Shown here one piece after another: positions 46,003 to 55,225 of a DNA stretch of 64,000 bases. How positions within the stretch are numbered: position 1 is the first letter of the stretch; every line of letters begins with the position of its first letter. Source of the stretch: an uncultured Acidobacteriota bacterium. GTDB lineage: Bacteria > Acidobacteriota > UBA6911 > CAINFC01. The notes beneath the pieces were generated by a model, which saw only the letters and a list, made by a program, of their open reading frames with translations, was not told where the DNA came from and did not search any database. The stretch covers positions 1 through 64,000 of the forward strand of contig CAINFC010000166.1 in the NCBI GenBank assembly GCA_903847975.1, in the 5' to 3' direction. The position numbers and the translations under genes were made by a program.

Positions 46003-46200
46003 CTCGTAAAAAGTCGATGATTCGTCCGGTTGCACCAATCCGGTGTTCCCGGTGGAGCCTGCCAAATCCAATTGTGATCCCCGCCGTCTTTTGACAGCCT
46101 CATCCCGGACGGCCCGTTAAAAAGTCGAGAGTTCTAGCCTAAGCCCTGGCGCTTTTCTTTCCCGCTCTTCCTTTCATCCTGTGAGCCAGGGGTCTCACGA
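46003..46200. repeat. Partial copies of dispersed repeats in the gap 45886-46380
   Basis: CCTCGTAAAAAGTCGATGA (46003-46021) and CCCGTTAAAAAGTCGAGAG (46112-46130) are variants of the TGGCTTCG(T/C)AAAAAGT motif. Bases 46150-46182 (CGCTTTTCTTTCCCGCTCTTCCTTTCATCCTGTG) match the left arm of the hairpin family at 61150-61233, here with only a short right arm (TCTCAC). No gene is seen. Confidence 0.55.
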
Positions 46201-46222
46201 CGACTTCCCGCCAAGGTATACC

Positions 46223-46251
46223 TTGACATGGGAATAAGCCCCTTTTAAAAT
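46223..46251 (+). promoter_or_regulatory. Strong sigma-70-type promoter of the M14 peptidase operon
   Basis: TTGACA (46223-46228), a 17-base spacer and TAAAAT (46246-46251): the best promoter match in the window. The start codon at 46381 leaves a leader of about 120 bases. Confidence 0.75.
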
Positions 46252-46380
46252 CATGGAGCCAAAAAACCAACGTTCCATGCTGGATCGTGTTCGGTGTGTG
46301 CGGAGAGTCCGCGCGGGGCAAGGATACTCTCTGCGAAGCCGGCTCCGGGAGGAGTCAAATTCCGACAGGAGGAAGGTTCC

Positions 46381-48399
46381 GTGTTCATGATCAGGAATAA
46401 ACAGTACTTCGGGTGGAAAGCAGCGGGCGCGGTCGTGCTGACCCTTTTTGCTCTGGGCTGGACCACTCCCGCCCAGGAAGAGCCTAAATATCACAACTAT
46501 GCCGAAATGACCCGTCTGCTCCAGAATCTGGCCTCCGCCTATCCCCAGCTGGCGAAATTGGAGACCATCGGCAAAACGATCGAGAAGCGCGACCTCTGGG
46601 TTCTGCAGCTGGCCGGAGCGACCGGGGCACCGGTTTCGGAGAGGCCGGCACTGCTGATAGCTGCCAACCTGGAGGGCGATCACCTGATCGGCAGCGAAAT
46701 CTCCTGCTCGCTGGCGGAATACATTCTGAAGAACTACGCCGGTAATCCAACCATCAAGCAGAAGCTGGACAGGTATGTTATTTACGTGATCCCCCGTGTC
46801 AATCCGGATGCAGCCGAGGCCTACTGGGCGCCCGCCCGGTCCTGGAGGCGAACCAATGCCCAGCCGGTGGATGAAGACAACGATGGCCGCATCGATGAAA
46901 ACGGACCGGAGGACCTGAACAAGGACGGCGTGATCACGGTGATGCGGGTCAAGGAGCCAGGCGGACCGTACATGGTCGATCCGGAAGAACCCCGGCTGAT
47001 GAAAAAAGCGGACCCCAAGAAAGGCGAGAAGGGGGAATATACCCTCTATCGGGAAGGAGTCGACCGGGATCAGGACGGTTTCATCGGCGAAGACCCGCCG
47101 GGCGGGGTGAACATCAACCGCAACTTTCTGCACGATTATCCCAGCTACAAGGCGGAGTCCGGCCGGCATATGGCCAGCGAGACGGAAACCCGGGCCCTGC
47201 TGGACTTCCTGCTGGCCCATCGCAATATCGCTGCGCTGCTGACTTTCGGGGAGAGTGACAACCTGGTAAGCGCACCGGCGGCCACGGGACGGCTGGGGAC
47301 CCCGAAAAAGATTGACCTTTTGGAAATGAGCGACGCCTCCCTTGCCGAAGCCGGCAAAGTGGGAATTTTCACAGCGGCCACCGGGCGCTTTGGCCGGTTC
47401 GGCGGCGGAGAGATGTTTTTCAGCGAAGAGATGATGCGGGAATTTTCCCAGCGAAGCCAGGCCGCCACGGCCGCTTCCTCCGCGACGCGTTTCCAGAGGC
47501 CGGCCGTCAACCCGGCCACGGTCATGGCCGCGGGCGATGTCGAGTATTTTCGGGCGGTCGGCGCCCGTTATGCGGAGATGACGGGGATCCGCCAGACGCT
47601 GACGGCGGTGAAGCCCGAGGGGGCTCTGTTTCAATACGGATATTTTCAATACGGCATTCCTTCCTTTTCCACTCCCGGCTGGGGATTAGCCGAAGCGGCC
47701 CGCAGCGGCGGCCCGCCGGCCGGGCCCGGAGCGGCAACAGAGTCCGGCCCCGGAACGGGCGCGGTGCGCTCCGGAACATTTGCGGGGCGCCGGATGGGCG
47801 GGCCTCCCGGGGCGGCAGCCGCCGCCGGAGCGGAGGGGCAGGCGGCGGAATCGGCCGCCCAGGCAGTGGACCGCCAGTTGCTGCAATGGATGGACAAGGA
47901 GAAAATAGACGGCTTTGTCCCCTGGACCCGATTTCAGCACCCCGACCTGGGTGAGGTGGAAATCGGCGGTTTCAAGCCGTATGCCGTTGTGAATCCGCCG
48001 GCTGCCAGGATTGCGGATCTGGCCAAATCCCACGCGGATTTTGCCCTTTATCTCACCTCTTTGTTCCCGGCGGTGAAGATCGCCAAACTGGAGGCGGCCG
48101 CCCTTGGCGGAGGACTGTTCCGCATCAAGGCCGAGGTGGAAAACAGCGGCGTCTGGCCCACCTGCCTGGACCACGCCCAGACGGCCCGGGCGGTCAAGCC
48201 TACGCTGGTGCAGCTGCAGGTCGAGCCGGAAAGCATTCTTTCCGGCCATGAAAAATCAAACAGCGTTCCGGTACTGGCCGGTTCCGGCGGCCGTTCCCGC
48301 TTCGAATGGCTTCTCCAAGGCAAGGCCGGTCAGTCGATCGAGCTGAAGGTGGTCTCCCAAAAAGGCGGCACCGATAAACGTTCCGTATTGCTACCCTGA
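46381..48399 (+). CDS. M14 zinc-carboxypeptidase-like protein with rearranged metal site
   Basis: About 672 residues from GTG 46381 (AGGAGG seven bases upstream); ATG 46387 is the alternative. Signal peptide AAGAVVLTLFALGWTTPAQ. The M14 fold is recognisable (ANLEGDHLIGSE, YVIYVIPRVNPDAAEAY, GGVNINRNF), but the HxxE zinc motif, HGNE in the next gene, reads EGDH here (E98, H101). The third ligand His is absent too (TFGESDN against SYHNSGG in the neighbour). Two acidic Ca-binding-like loops (DEDNDGRIDENG, DRDQDGFIGED) and a long Gly/Ala/Pro insertion around residues 440-500 are present. It could be a non-catalytic or altered-metal partner. It is 12 bases upstream of the canonical M14 gene. Confidence 0.82.
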   Translation: MFMIRNKQYFGWKAAGAVVLTLFALGWTTPAQEEPKYHNYAEMTRLLQNLASAYPQLAKLETIGKTIEKRDLWVLQLAGATGAPVSERPALLIAANLEGDHLIGSEISCSLAEYILKNYAGNPTIKQKLDRYVIYVIPRVNPDAAEAYWAPARSWRRTNAQPVDEDNDGRIDENGPEDLNKDGVITVMRVKEPGGPYMVDPEEPRLMKKADPKKGEKGEYTLYREGVDRDQDGFIGEDPPGGVNINRNFLHDYPSYKAESGRHMASETETRALLDFLLAHRNIAALLTFGESDNLVSAPAATGRLGTPKKIDLLEMSDASLAEAGKVGIFTAATGRFGRFGGGEMFFSEEMMREFSQRSQAATAASSATRFQRPAVNPATVMAAGDVEYFRAVGARYAEMTGIRQTLTAVKPEGALFQYGYFQYGIPSFSTPGWGLAEAARSGGPPAGPGAATESGPGTGAVRSGTFAGRRMGGPPGAAAAAGAEGQAAESAAQAVDRQLLQWMDKEKIDGFVPWTRFQHPDLGEVEIGGFKPYAVVNPPAARIADLAKSHADFALYLTSLFPAVKIAKLEAAALGGGLFRIKAEVENSGVWPTCLDHAQTARAVKPTLVQLQVEPESILSGHEKSNSVPVLAGSGGRSRFEWLLQGKAGQSIELKVVSQKGGTDKRSVLLP

Positions 48400-48411
48400 G
48401 GAGGCAGAATC

Positions 48412-50226
48412 ATGAGTGCATTGAAAAAATATTCCTACCCCATCGCTTCGATCCGGACTGCCGCGTGCCTCCTGTTCCTCGGAACCGCCCTCTTTCCGAT
48501 GGTGCGGCCCCTGCGGGCGCAACAATTTTCGGATCCGCCCATCAAAGTCAAAATCGACTTCAACCGCTGGCATGATGTGAACGAGCTCTATGCGGACATC
48601 CGGCGCCTGCAGCAGGCCTGGCCCAAATTCCTGAAGACGGAGGTCATCGGCAAGAGCTTCGGCGGCCGGGAAATCCTGATGGTCACCATCAACAATCCGG
48701 ACACCGGCGCGGAAGGCAGCAAAGCGGCGATGTGCATCGAAGCCAATGTTCACGGCAACGAAATCCAGGGGGGAGAGATCTGCCTCTACACCATCTGGTA
48801 CCTGATGGAAAACTACGGGCGCATCGAGCAGATAACCCGGCTGGTCAACGAGAGGGTCTTCTACATTTGTCCCACCATCAACCCGGACGGCCGGCAGTAC
48901 TTCCTGGAAGGCGCCGCCGGCGACGCACGTTCCGGGCATGTGCCCCTGGATGACGACAACGACTACCAGGCGGACGAAGACCGGCCCGACGACATGAACG
49001 GCAACGGGGTCGTGGAGCAAATGCGCAAGAATGTTCCCGGGAAAGGAAACTTCCGCCCGAGCAGCCTGGATCCCAGGCTGATGGAGCCGGTTCCTGCCGG
49101 GGAGAAGGGGGACTACATTTTGCTGGGCCGCGAAGGGATCGATAACGACCACGACGGCCAGGTGGACGAGGATAGCCTGGGTGGCTACGATCCCAACCGG
49201 AATTATCCGACTGGCTGGCAGCCCAATTACGTCCAGCGCGGATCCATGGACTATCCGGCGCAACTGCCGGAGGCCAGGGCGTCCATCGATTTCCTGTTTG
49301 CCCATCCCAACATCGCCGGGTTTCAGTCCTACCACAACAGCGGCGGCATGATCCTGCGCGGTCCGGGAGCCGAGTCGGCCGGCGAATACCCCGCCGGCGA
49401 CGTCCGGGTTTACGACGAGCTGGCCCGGAACGGCGAACGGATTCTACCCTTCTATCGCTACCTGGTGATCTGGAGCGGGCTATACACGGTCTATGGCGGA
49501 TCCATCGACTTTACCAATGACTGCCTGGGGATCCTCTCCTTTTCCAACGAGCTCTGGAACGAAGAGCAGTATTTCACCAGCCCGGCGCTGAAGGAGCAGC
49601 AGAAGGATCCCAACAGCCCCATCCGCGGGCGCAAGGGGGATTTTTTCTTCAACGACCGTCTGGAGTTCGGATCCCAGTACCTGGATTGGAAGCCGTTCAG
49701 CCACCCTCAATTCGGAACGGTGGAGCTGGGCGGTACCTGGCGCAAGCTGCAGGGACGCATCCCGCCGCGGTTCATGAACGAGGAGCTTTGCCACCGCAAC
49801 ATGGCCTTCACCCTGTACCAGGCCGACGAGATGCCGATGATCCAGATGGGAGAAATCAGCATCGAAAAGCTGGGGGACCATGTGAGCCAGGTGCAGCTCG
49901 ATATTTCCAATCCCAAGGTAGTGCCCACCATCCTGGCCAAAGCGGCGCAGAACAATGTGGTTCGCCCTGATCTGCTGACCGTGGAGGGCAAGGATGTGGA
50001 AGTCCTGGCGGCCGGCTGGATCGACAACCGGGAGCTTCAGAAGGTCAAGCCGGCGGTGGTGGCCCGCATCGACCAGAAAAATCTCAAGCGGATCCTGGTG
50101 CGCAGCGGCTTTTCGGGAAAGACTACCCGAACCGTTCAGTATTTCCTGAAAGGTTCGGGAGAGGTTTCGATTACCTACAGCAGCTTAAAGGGAGGGACCG
50201 CTATTAAAAATTTTCGTCTGCCATAG
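48412..50226 (+). CDS. M14-family zinc carboxypeptidase
   Basis: 604 residues with a signal peptide (about 1-37, ending RPLRAQ). The zinc ligands His 114 and Glu 117 lie in ANVHGNEIQGGE and His 308 in FQSYHNSGG. Substrate-binding NR is in DPNRNYP (261-265), and a candidate catalytic Glu is in the SNELWNEEQYF segment. Two acidic loops (DDDNDYQADEDRPDD, DNDHDGQVDED) resemble Ca-binding repeats and are inserted in the same places as in the upstream paralog. The C-terminal 130 residues form a beta-rich domain. Expected to trim C-terminal residues from peptides outside the cytoplasm. GGAGG precedes the start; it is co-transcribed with the altered M14 gene. Confidence 0.9.
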   Translation: MSALKKYSYPIASIRTAACLLFLGTALFPMVRPLRAQQFSDPPIKVKIDFNRWHDVNELYADIRRLQQAWPKFLKTEVIGKSFGGREILMVTINNPDTGAEGSKAAMCIEANVHGNEIQGGEICLYTIWYLMENYGRIEQITRLVNERVFYICPTINPDGRQYFLEGAAGDARSGHVPLDDDNDYQADEDRPDDMNGNGVVEQMRKNVPGKGNFRPSSLDPRLMEPVPAGEKGDYILLGREGIDNDHDGQVDEDSLGGYDPNRNYPTGWQPNYVQRGSMDYPAQLPEARASIDFLFAHPNIAGFQSYHNSGGMILRGPGAESAGEYPAGDVRVYDELARNGERILPFYRYLVIWSGLYTVYGGSIDFTNDCLGILSFSNELWNEEQYFTSPALKEQQKDPNSPIRGRKGDFFFNDRLEFGSQYLDWKPFSHPQFGTVELGGTWRKLQGRIPPRFMNEELCHRNMAFTLYQADEMPMIQMGEISIEKLGDHVSQVQLDISNPKVVPTILAKAAQNNVVRPDLLTVEGKDVEVLAAGWIDNRELQKVKPAVVARIDQKNLKRILVRSGFSGKTTRTVQYFLKGSGEVSITYSSLKGGTAIKNFRLP

Positions 50227-50292
50227 TGCTTTTTATCTGCAATAGAATCCAAACGAGTTTCATTTTATTATCCAATTTCAACGGAGGTTTTT

Positions 50293-51732
50293 ATGATTTC
50301 CAATTTCAACCGGCGGAACTTTCTGTCCAGCACCGCCAAAACCGCTGCCGGAGCGGCCGTAGCCGGCCGGGCCCTTTCGGCTCAGCCGGCGGCCCGAAAA
50401 GTCCTCGGAGCCAATGACCGCGTCAACATTGCGGTCATCGGGATTCGCGGGCAGGGATCCGGCCACATCCAGGGCTTTTCGCAGATCCCCAACGTACGCA
50501 TCAAAACGCTGTGCGACATCGACGAGAATATTTTCGCCGAGCGGGTGAAATTCCTGCAGGGCAAATACAACTACCAGCCGGTCACCGAGTGGGACATGCG
50601 CAAGGTGTTCGAGGACAAGGAAATCGATGCGGTGACCTTCGCTGTTCCCAACCACTGGCATGCCCTGGGCACGATCTGGGCCTGCCAGGCCGGGAAGAAC
50701 GTCTACGTGGAAAAGCCCTCCTGCTGGAGCGTCTGGGAGGGACGCCAGATGGTTTACGCTGCCCGGAAGAACAAGGTGGTGGTGCAGGTCGGCTTCCAGA
50801 ACCGCTCGCGGCGCACCACCCGGGCGGCCATACAGCTGCTGCACAGCGGCAAGCTGGGCAAGATCTACATGGGGCGCGGCCTGTGCTTCAAGCCCCGGGG
50901 GGACATCGGCAAATATCCGGACGGGCCCATGAACGAAGGCGAGAAGTTCACCCTGACCAAGGAAGGCGGCGCCATGCCCGCCTACACCAAGTCCTATCTG
51001 GACAAGGTGCATTACGACATGTGGATCGGCCCGGCGGGCCTCCGGCCTTTCAACCGCAACCGCTTCCATTACAACTGGCACTGGCAGTTCGAATACGGAA
51101 ACGGGGACACCGGCAACCAGGGCCCGCACCAGTTCGATGTTGGCCGCTGGGGCCTCAACAAGGAGGAATACCCGGTGAAGGTCAGCTCCTACGGCAACCT
51201 CTACCTGTTCAAGGAGACTTCGGACCAGGACACCCCCAACGTCCAGACCACCCTGTTTGAGTATGCCGACGGCACGGTTTTCGAATTCTGCACCCGCGGC
51301 TGGTACACCAACAAGGAGGGTTCGGTGGCCATCGGCAATGTGTTCTACGGCAGCGAAGGCTGGCTGGAAATCGATGCCGACGGCAATTGGAAGACCTTCC
51401 TGGGCCGCAAAGGCGAGCCGGGACCGGACAGCAAGAGTATTCCGGAAGAGCAGGCGGATGCCCTCAGTACCATCGGATCCGGGATGGGCGGGCACTTCGG
51501 CAATTTCATCGCCGCGGTCCGCTCCGGCCAGCCGTCCGATCTGACCTGCGACATTGAGGTCGGACACAAATCCAGCGTGCTGCCCCTCCTGGGAAATATC
51601 GCCTACCGCACCGGCCGCGAGCTGAAGTTCGACGGCGCCACGGAAAAGTTCGTCAACGACAAGGAAGCTGACAAGCTTCTGGCCCGGGCCGAGTACCGCA
51701 AGCCCTACACGGTACCGGACCTGAGCAGGTAA
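50293..51732 (+). CDS. Tat-exported Gfo/Idh/MocA-family oxidoreductase
   Basis: 479 residues. Twin-arginine leader NFNRRNFLSSTAKTAAGAAV. Rossmann domain with VNIAVIGIRGQGSGHIQGF (nucleotide binding), then CDIDENIF, and EKPSCWSVWEG carrying the family's catalytic Lys in the EKP motif. The C-terminal alpha/beta domain includes WHWQFEYGNGDTGNQGPHQF, with the typical GxxxxxGxHxxD-like region. The nucleotide is probably pre-bound NAD(H), allowing function in the periplasm. Such enzymes act on sugars, inositols or glycosides. An AACGGAGG site lies 8 bases before the ATG. It follows the M14 pair by 66 bases and ends before a strong hairpin. Confidence 0.9.
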   Translation: MISNFNRRNFLSSTAKTAAGAAVAGRALSAQPAARKVLGANDRVNIAVIGIRGQGSGHIQGFSQIPNVRIKTLCDIDENIFAERVKFLQGKYNYQPVTEWDMRKVFEDKEIDAVTFAVPNHWHALGTIWACQAGKNVYVEKPSCWSVWEGRQMVYAARKNKVVVQVGFQNRSRRTTRAAIQLLHSGKLGKIYMGRGLCFKPRGDIGKYPDGPMNEGEKFTLTKEGGAMPAYTKSYLDKVHYDMWIGPAGLRPFNRNRFHYNWHWQFEYGNGDTGNQGPHQFDVGRWGLNKEEYPVKVSSYGNLYLFKETSDQDTPNVQTTLFEYADGTVFEFCTRGWYTNKEGSVAIGNVFYGSEGWLEIDADGNWKTFLGRKGEPGPDSKSIPEEQADALSTIGSGMGGHFGNFIAAVRSGQPSDLTCDIEVGHKSSVLPLLGNIAYRTGRELKFDGATEKFVNDKEADKLLARAEYRKPYTVPDLSR

Positions 51733-51746
51733 TCCATCCCTTTTCT

Positions 51747-51773
51747 GCGGGGGCGCGCCGGGCGCGCCCCCGC
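51747..51773 (+). terminator. GC-rich hairpin after the Gfo/Idh/MocA gene
   Basis: GCGGGGGCGCGCC and its reverse complement GGCGCGCCCCCGC face each other with one central base, 14 bases past the stop codon. The stem is very stable but only scattered T residues follow, so efficiency is uncertain. Confidence 0.55.
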
Positions 51774-51810
51774 TCCGTCCCTCCTGTTGCCATCGCCATA
51801 GCGAAATGTC

Positions 51811-51939
51811 GGATAACGTACCGTTGTGCACTGCCTCGGCCCGGTGAAGTCCCGCGTAAACCTCACCGGACTGTTATTCCGAGGCAAAGTCCCGTAAGGG
51901 ACGGCAAGATTGCAGACCGGCAATTCAATGCCGGGTTGG
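51811..51939 (+). repeat. Structured palindromic repeat, copy 1 (possible folded RNA)
   Basis: Three nested or successive stems: GCCTCGG (51833-51839) with CCGAGGC (51879-51885), enclosing CCGGTGA (51841-51847) with TCACCGG (51863-51869); then GTCCC/GGGAC (51889-51902); then CCGGCA/TGCCGG (51917-51934). The loop GAAGTCCCGCGTAAACC and the tail GCCGGGTTGG are shared with 61319-61454, while loop bases and some stem pairs differ there. The remaining gap 51940-52156 has short palindromes (GCGCGGCGCGCGC) but no gene. Confidence 0.7.
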
Positions 51940-52156
51940 CTTGAAGGAATCGGCTGGTAAGGCTATTGGGGGAGGGACGCGCGGCGCGCGCCCCAAGGAA
52001 TATCCGGGCCGGAAAAATCCTGCAGAAGAACCTTCCCGCGAACGGATGGGTTGCTCCCCTGGAGGCATCGGCTAATAAGGCTTTTATGGCGTAGGAGCGC
52101 CATCCGCACGTCTCTACAGATATCTTGTCGGAGATGTCGATTTCTCGGACAGGCCC

Positions 52157-54214
52157 CTAGGGCTGATACTTCCCGGACGATGCCATCCGCCCGGCTTCTT
52201 CCCAGAGGGCCAGAATCTGTCTCCGGCCGCGGTCGGGAGTACCGGCATAAGATTCCAGAACCTTCTGCAGGCCTTTACCCAGCCGGACGGCCGCTTCGGG
52301 GTAGGATCGATCGGCGGCGGTCTGCGAGGCTACCTCCGGCAGGGGCGGCAGCTTTTGCTCCGACTGCAGCTTATGCCGCAGCTGCATGGCCGCCAGCGTT
52401 GCCAGGATAATCCGGGCATGGCTGCCCTCATAGGATTCCGACGGGCCCCGCTTCTTCATCAGCCGCTCGAAATTTTCGACGCGCTGGAAAAACGAGACAG
52501 GCAGTCGGGACGATTCCGGAAGCGACGAGAAACGATCCCAGAGCGGGTCCTTCGGCGCCGGCAGCGGCGGGGCCGGGCTCTCCCGCTTTTCCTTTTCCGG
52601 CCTGGTTGCGGAGGCGTTCCCCAGGAGGATCTGCAGCCGGGTGCGATCGGGCAGCTGGCTGTAAGGCAGCGTCACCGATCGTGAGTCGAAGTGTCGCCAG
52701 GCCTTCCCGTTGAGCACTACGGCAGTCACCGGGCCCTGCCCGGTGGTCGACAGATAGAGGCTCTTGGAACCGAAGCGGATCGGAAAGCGCTGCTCCAGCC
52801 GGGTGATCCCCGGAGGGATGTGCGGCCGCAGCTCCAGGTGATCCGCGCGGTAAAAATACTCGAAAAGCCCGCGGATCATGGCTGCAGGGCTACCCCAGTT
52901 GTCGTACACGCAGTTGATCGGCTGCTTGGGCTGGTAAACCCGGTTTCCAAAATCCACCAGCGGATTGTCCATGCGGAACTGCCGGGCGTAGCCAAGCATT
53001 TTACGGAAGGAGCGCCGGGCATCTTCGAACGCTCCCAGGCGGTAGTAGGCCAGGATCATGCGCGCCTCGCAGGTCGTCCAATGTCCGCCGTTCACCCAGG
53101 TGCCGAAGGACCAGAGCCACTCCCGATCGCCGGTATACATATCGTCCAGCCCGGGGTAGTTGGTCAGAATCAGGTCGTTGGGCCGCAGGCCGCGGATGGA
53201 GGAAAGGACGCGGAAGATTTTCCCGGCCTGCTCGTCGTCGGCTACATGGAAGGCGATGGCGTCGTGGTTGCAGACCGCTTCCAAATAGCCGTGCCGCGGG
53301 GCGCCGAACACGCCGTGCCGGGTGCCGTCGGGATCCAGGCTCTTGATCAGGTAGCCCTCCTCGGTGGTCATGGCCCGGAGCCCCCGCCGGGCGGAATCGC
53401 GCAGCGCCCGATAGCGGTCGGCTTTCCGGCTCTCGCCGGCCATGGTTTCCAGCTCGATCATACGGTCCAGTGCCGCAATGTGGGTTACCGAAAGTCCGGT
53501 CAGGTAGGCTGGCCGGAAGGTGCCGTCCGGCTGCTTCCATCCGGCGAAGCTGGGAGCGAGGAGATTTCCGGCGGGGCCCACCAGAAAAAGGTTGTTCCGG
53601 GGGTCGCGCCGCGATTCGATAAACTCGACGCTCCGCTCCAGCAGAGGGAGATAATGGCGCAGAGCGCCCCGGTCCCGGCTGACCAGCAGCAGTTCGGACT
53701 GCAGAACCACACCCGCGGCGGTAAATTCCATTCCCCAGTCGTGGATGTCGATTCGGCCGTCGCCCTGCTTGTAATAGATCAGGCCCGGTGCGGCGGCATC
53801 GCAGAGGCAGCCGTCCGGTGCGACCCAGTTCTTTTCCCCTTTTCTTTTCCCGTCCCCCATCTGCGAAAACCACAGATCCTGGGAGTTCTGAAGAAAGGTG
53901 GTATAGGGCTCGGTCAGGAAGGGCAGGGCGGCGTAGGTCGGACCGTAGCTGTTCTGGATCCACCAGGCTCCCCAGGTGGGGCCTTCGACAAATCCGTTCC
54001 AGGCGGGAGAATAGAGCATGGAGACGTTCTGGAACTCCGGATCCGGGTAGAACATGCGACCGCAGATGTCCAGGAGCCGAAGGTACTCGGCATCTCCCTG
54101 CCCTCGAAAGTACCGCCCCTCGAATCGGTCAGCGGCGGTCGCGGGCGGCGGCGGAAGAAACCAGAGGAGGAGCAGGAGGGCGATCCATCGGGGGGTTCTT
54201 TTCGTTCGGTCCAT
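52157..54214 (-). CDS. Secreted six-hairpin (alpha/alpha-barrel) glycosidase-like protein
   Basis: About 685 residues from ATG 54214, chosen because it avoids overlap with the kinase gene and gives a signal peptide (RWIALLLLLWFLPPPPATAA). The bulk is an all-helical barrel with motifs typical of six-hairpin glycosidases (GH37/63/78/94-like clan): WNGFVEGPTWGAWWIQNSYG, DIHDWGMEFTAAGV, LWSFGTWVNGGHWTTCEARM and VYDNWGSPAAMIRGLFEYFY. A beta-rich tail with FGSKSLYLSTTGQG follows, then a helical C-terminal extension of about 170 residues. Precise family and substrate cannot be set. It follows the PfkB kinase gene by 11 bases on the same strand, so the two probably handle the same sugar. Confidence 0.72.
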   Translation of the reverse strand: MDRTKRTPRWIALLLLLWFLPPPPATAADRFEGRYFRGQGDAEYLRLLDICGRMFYPDPEFQNVSMLYSPAWNGFVEGPTWGAWWIQNSYGPTYAALPFLTEPYTTFLQNSQDLWFSQMGDGKRKGEKNWVAPDGCLCDAAAPGLIYYKQGDGRIDIHDWGMEFTAAGVVLQSELLLVSRDRGALRHYLPLLERSVEFIESRRDPRNNLFLVGPAGNLLAPSFAGWKQPDGTFRPAYLTGLSVTHIAALDRMIELETMAGESRKADRYRALRDSARRGLRAMTTEEGYLIKSLDPDGTRHGVFGAPRHGYLEAVCNHDAIAFHVADDEQAGKIFRVLSSIRGLRPNDLILTNYPGLDDMYTGDREWLWSFGTWVNGGHWTTCEARMILAYYRLGAFEDARRSFRKMLGYARQFRMDNPLVDFGNRVYQPKQPINCVYDNWGSPAAMIRGLFEYFYRADHLELRPHIPPGITRLEQRFPIRFGSKSLYLSTTGQGPVTAVVLNGKAWRHFDSRSVTLPYSQLPDRTRLQILLGNASATRPEKEKRESPAPPLPAPKDPLWDRFSSLPESSRLPVSFFQRVENFERLMKKRGPSESYEGSHARIILATLAAMQLRHKLQSEQKLPPLPEVASQTAADRSYPEAAVRLGKGLQKVLESYAGTPDRGRRQILALWEEAGRMASSGKYQP

Positions 54215-54225
54215 GGTGGAAGTCC

Positions 54226-55122
54226 TTATTCGTCCGGCCGGATCGACCCGGGACGCAGCTGACCGGCGTTCCATTGCGCGCAACGGATACCCATGTCTGC
54301 TGCGGCGACCGCATCCCTCGTTTTCATCCAGCAGGAGGAAAAACCGGCGGCAAAAGCGTCTCCGCTGCCGATGGTGTTAACGGGCACAATGCCGGGCACG
54401 GGCAGGCGATGGAGTTTCTCCCCGAAGGCGGCCCGGACGGGCCGTTCCCCGTCGGTCAGGATGACCCCGGTTCCCGCACGGGACAGGGCCAGCATCCTCT
54501 CCTCTACGGCCTCCTGCGGCGGATCCGGATTTCCCGGGAAAAAAGTATGAATGAATTCCGTGAGGTTGGGCTTGATGAAATCCGGATGCTCGGCAAGGCA
54601 GAGCTGCAGGTCGGTCCCGCGGATGTCCAGGAGAACGGCTTTGCCCTGCGCTTTGGCCGAGGAGACCATCCACGGAAAAAGCCGCGGGGAGAAGCCCGGC
54701 GCCTGGGTTCCGGTCAGGAGGAGCATTCCGGCACCCGGCAGCAAAGCCGAGAACCGCTCCCGGACGTCCTGCCCGGTGGCCGGGCATACCGGTTCCGCTT
54801 CTTCGACAATTTCGGTCGAGGTGTGCGCTTCCTCGCTCAGCAGAGTGAAGCAGATCCGGATTTCCGTTCCGGAATCCACCCATTCCACTTCGAGCCCGTC
54901 CCGGGCCGCCAGCTGCAGAAAAAACGGGCGCCACGCACCTCCGGCCTGGGACAGCAGGACGGCACGTTCCCCAAGCTGGTGCAGAACCCGCGTGACGTTG
55001 ACTCCTTTGCCGGAGGCATCCACGCGAAAACGGCGGGCCCGGTTCACCCCGTCCTCTTTCAAGGCGGCGAGAAGGTAGGTGCGCTGGACTACCGGATTGA
55101 GGCAGACGGTGAGAAATTTCAT
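54226..55122 (-). CDS. PfkB-family sugar (phosphate) kinase
   Basis: 298 residues. The N-terminus LTVCLNPVVQRTY resembles the LTxTLNPAxD opening of 1-phosphofructokinase/tagatose-6-phosphate kinase (FruK/LacC). ASGKGVNVTRVLHQLG is the first PfkB signature, and NTIGSGDAFAAGF the second, with the catalytic Asp in GSGD. The Asp of NPxxD is replaced by Gln in NPVVQR, so the substrate may differ from fructose 1-phosphate. No PTS gene is present. No good ribosome site lies before the ATG. It is encoded upstream of the glycosidase-like gene and after the cytochrome terminator. Confidence 0.85.
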   Translation of the reverse strand: MKFLTVCLNPVVQRTYLLAALKEDGVNRARRFRVDASGKGVNVTRVLHQLGERAVLLSQAGGAWRPFFLQLAARDGLEVEWVDSGTEIRICFTLLSEEAHTSTEIVEEAEPVCPATGQDVRERFSALLPGAGMLLLTGTQAPGFSPRLFPWMVSSAKAQGKAVLLDIRGTDLQLCLAEHPDFIKPNLTEFIHTFFPGNPDPPQEAVEERMLALSRAGTGVILTDGERPVRAAFGEKLHRLPVPGIVPVNTIGSGDAFAAGFSSCWMKTRDAVAAADMGIRCAQWNAGQLRPGSIRPDE

Positions 55123-55142
55123 GTGCCGGAAGGGCTAAAATG

Positions 55143-55179
55143 AAAACCGGCGGAAGCATGTGGCGCATGCTTCCGCCGG
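55143..55179 (-). terminator. Rho-independent terminator of the cytochrome c gene
   Basis: On the minus strand a perfect 14-base stem (CCGGCGGAAGCATG with CATGCTTCCGCCGG, five-base loop; 55179-55147) is followed by TTTTCATTTT. It sits 47 bases after the stop codon of the multiheme cytochrome gene. Confidence 0.85.
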
Positions 55180-55225
55180 CATCAGAGGTTATACCTTCGA
55201 AACGAAGGACATCAGCAGTCCGGAT

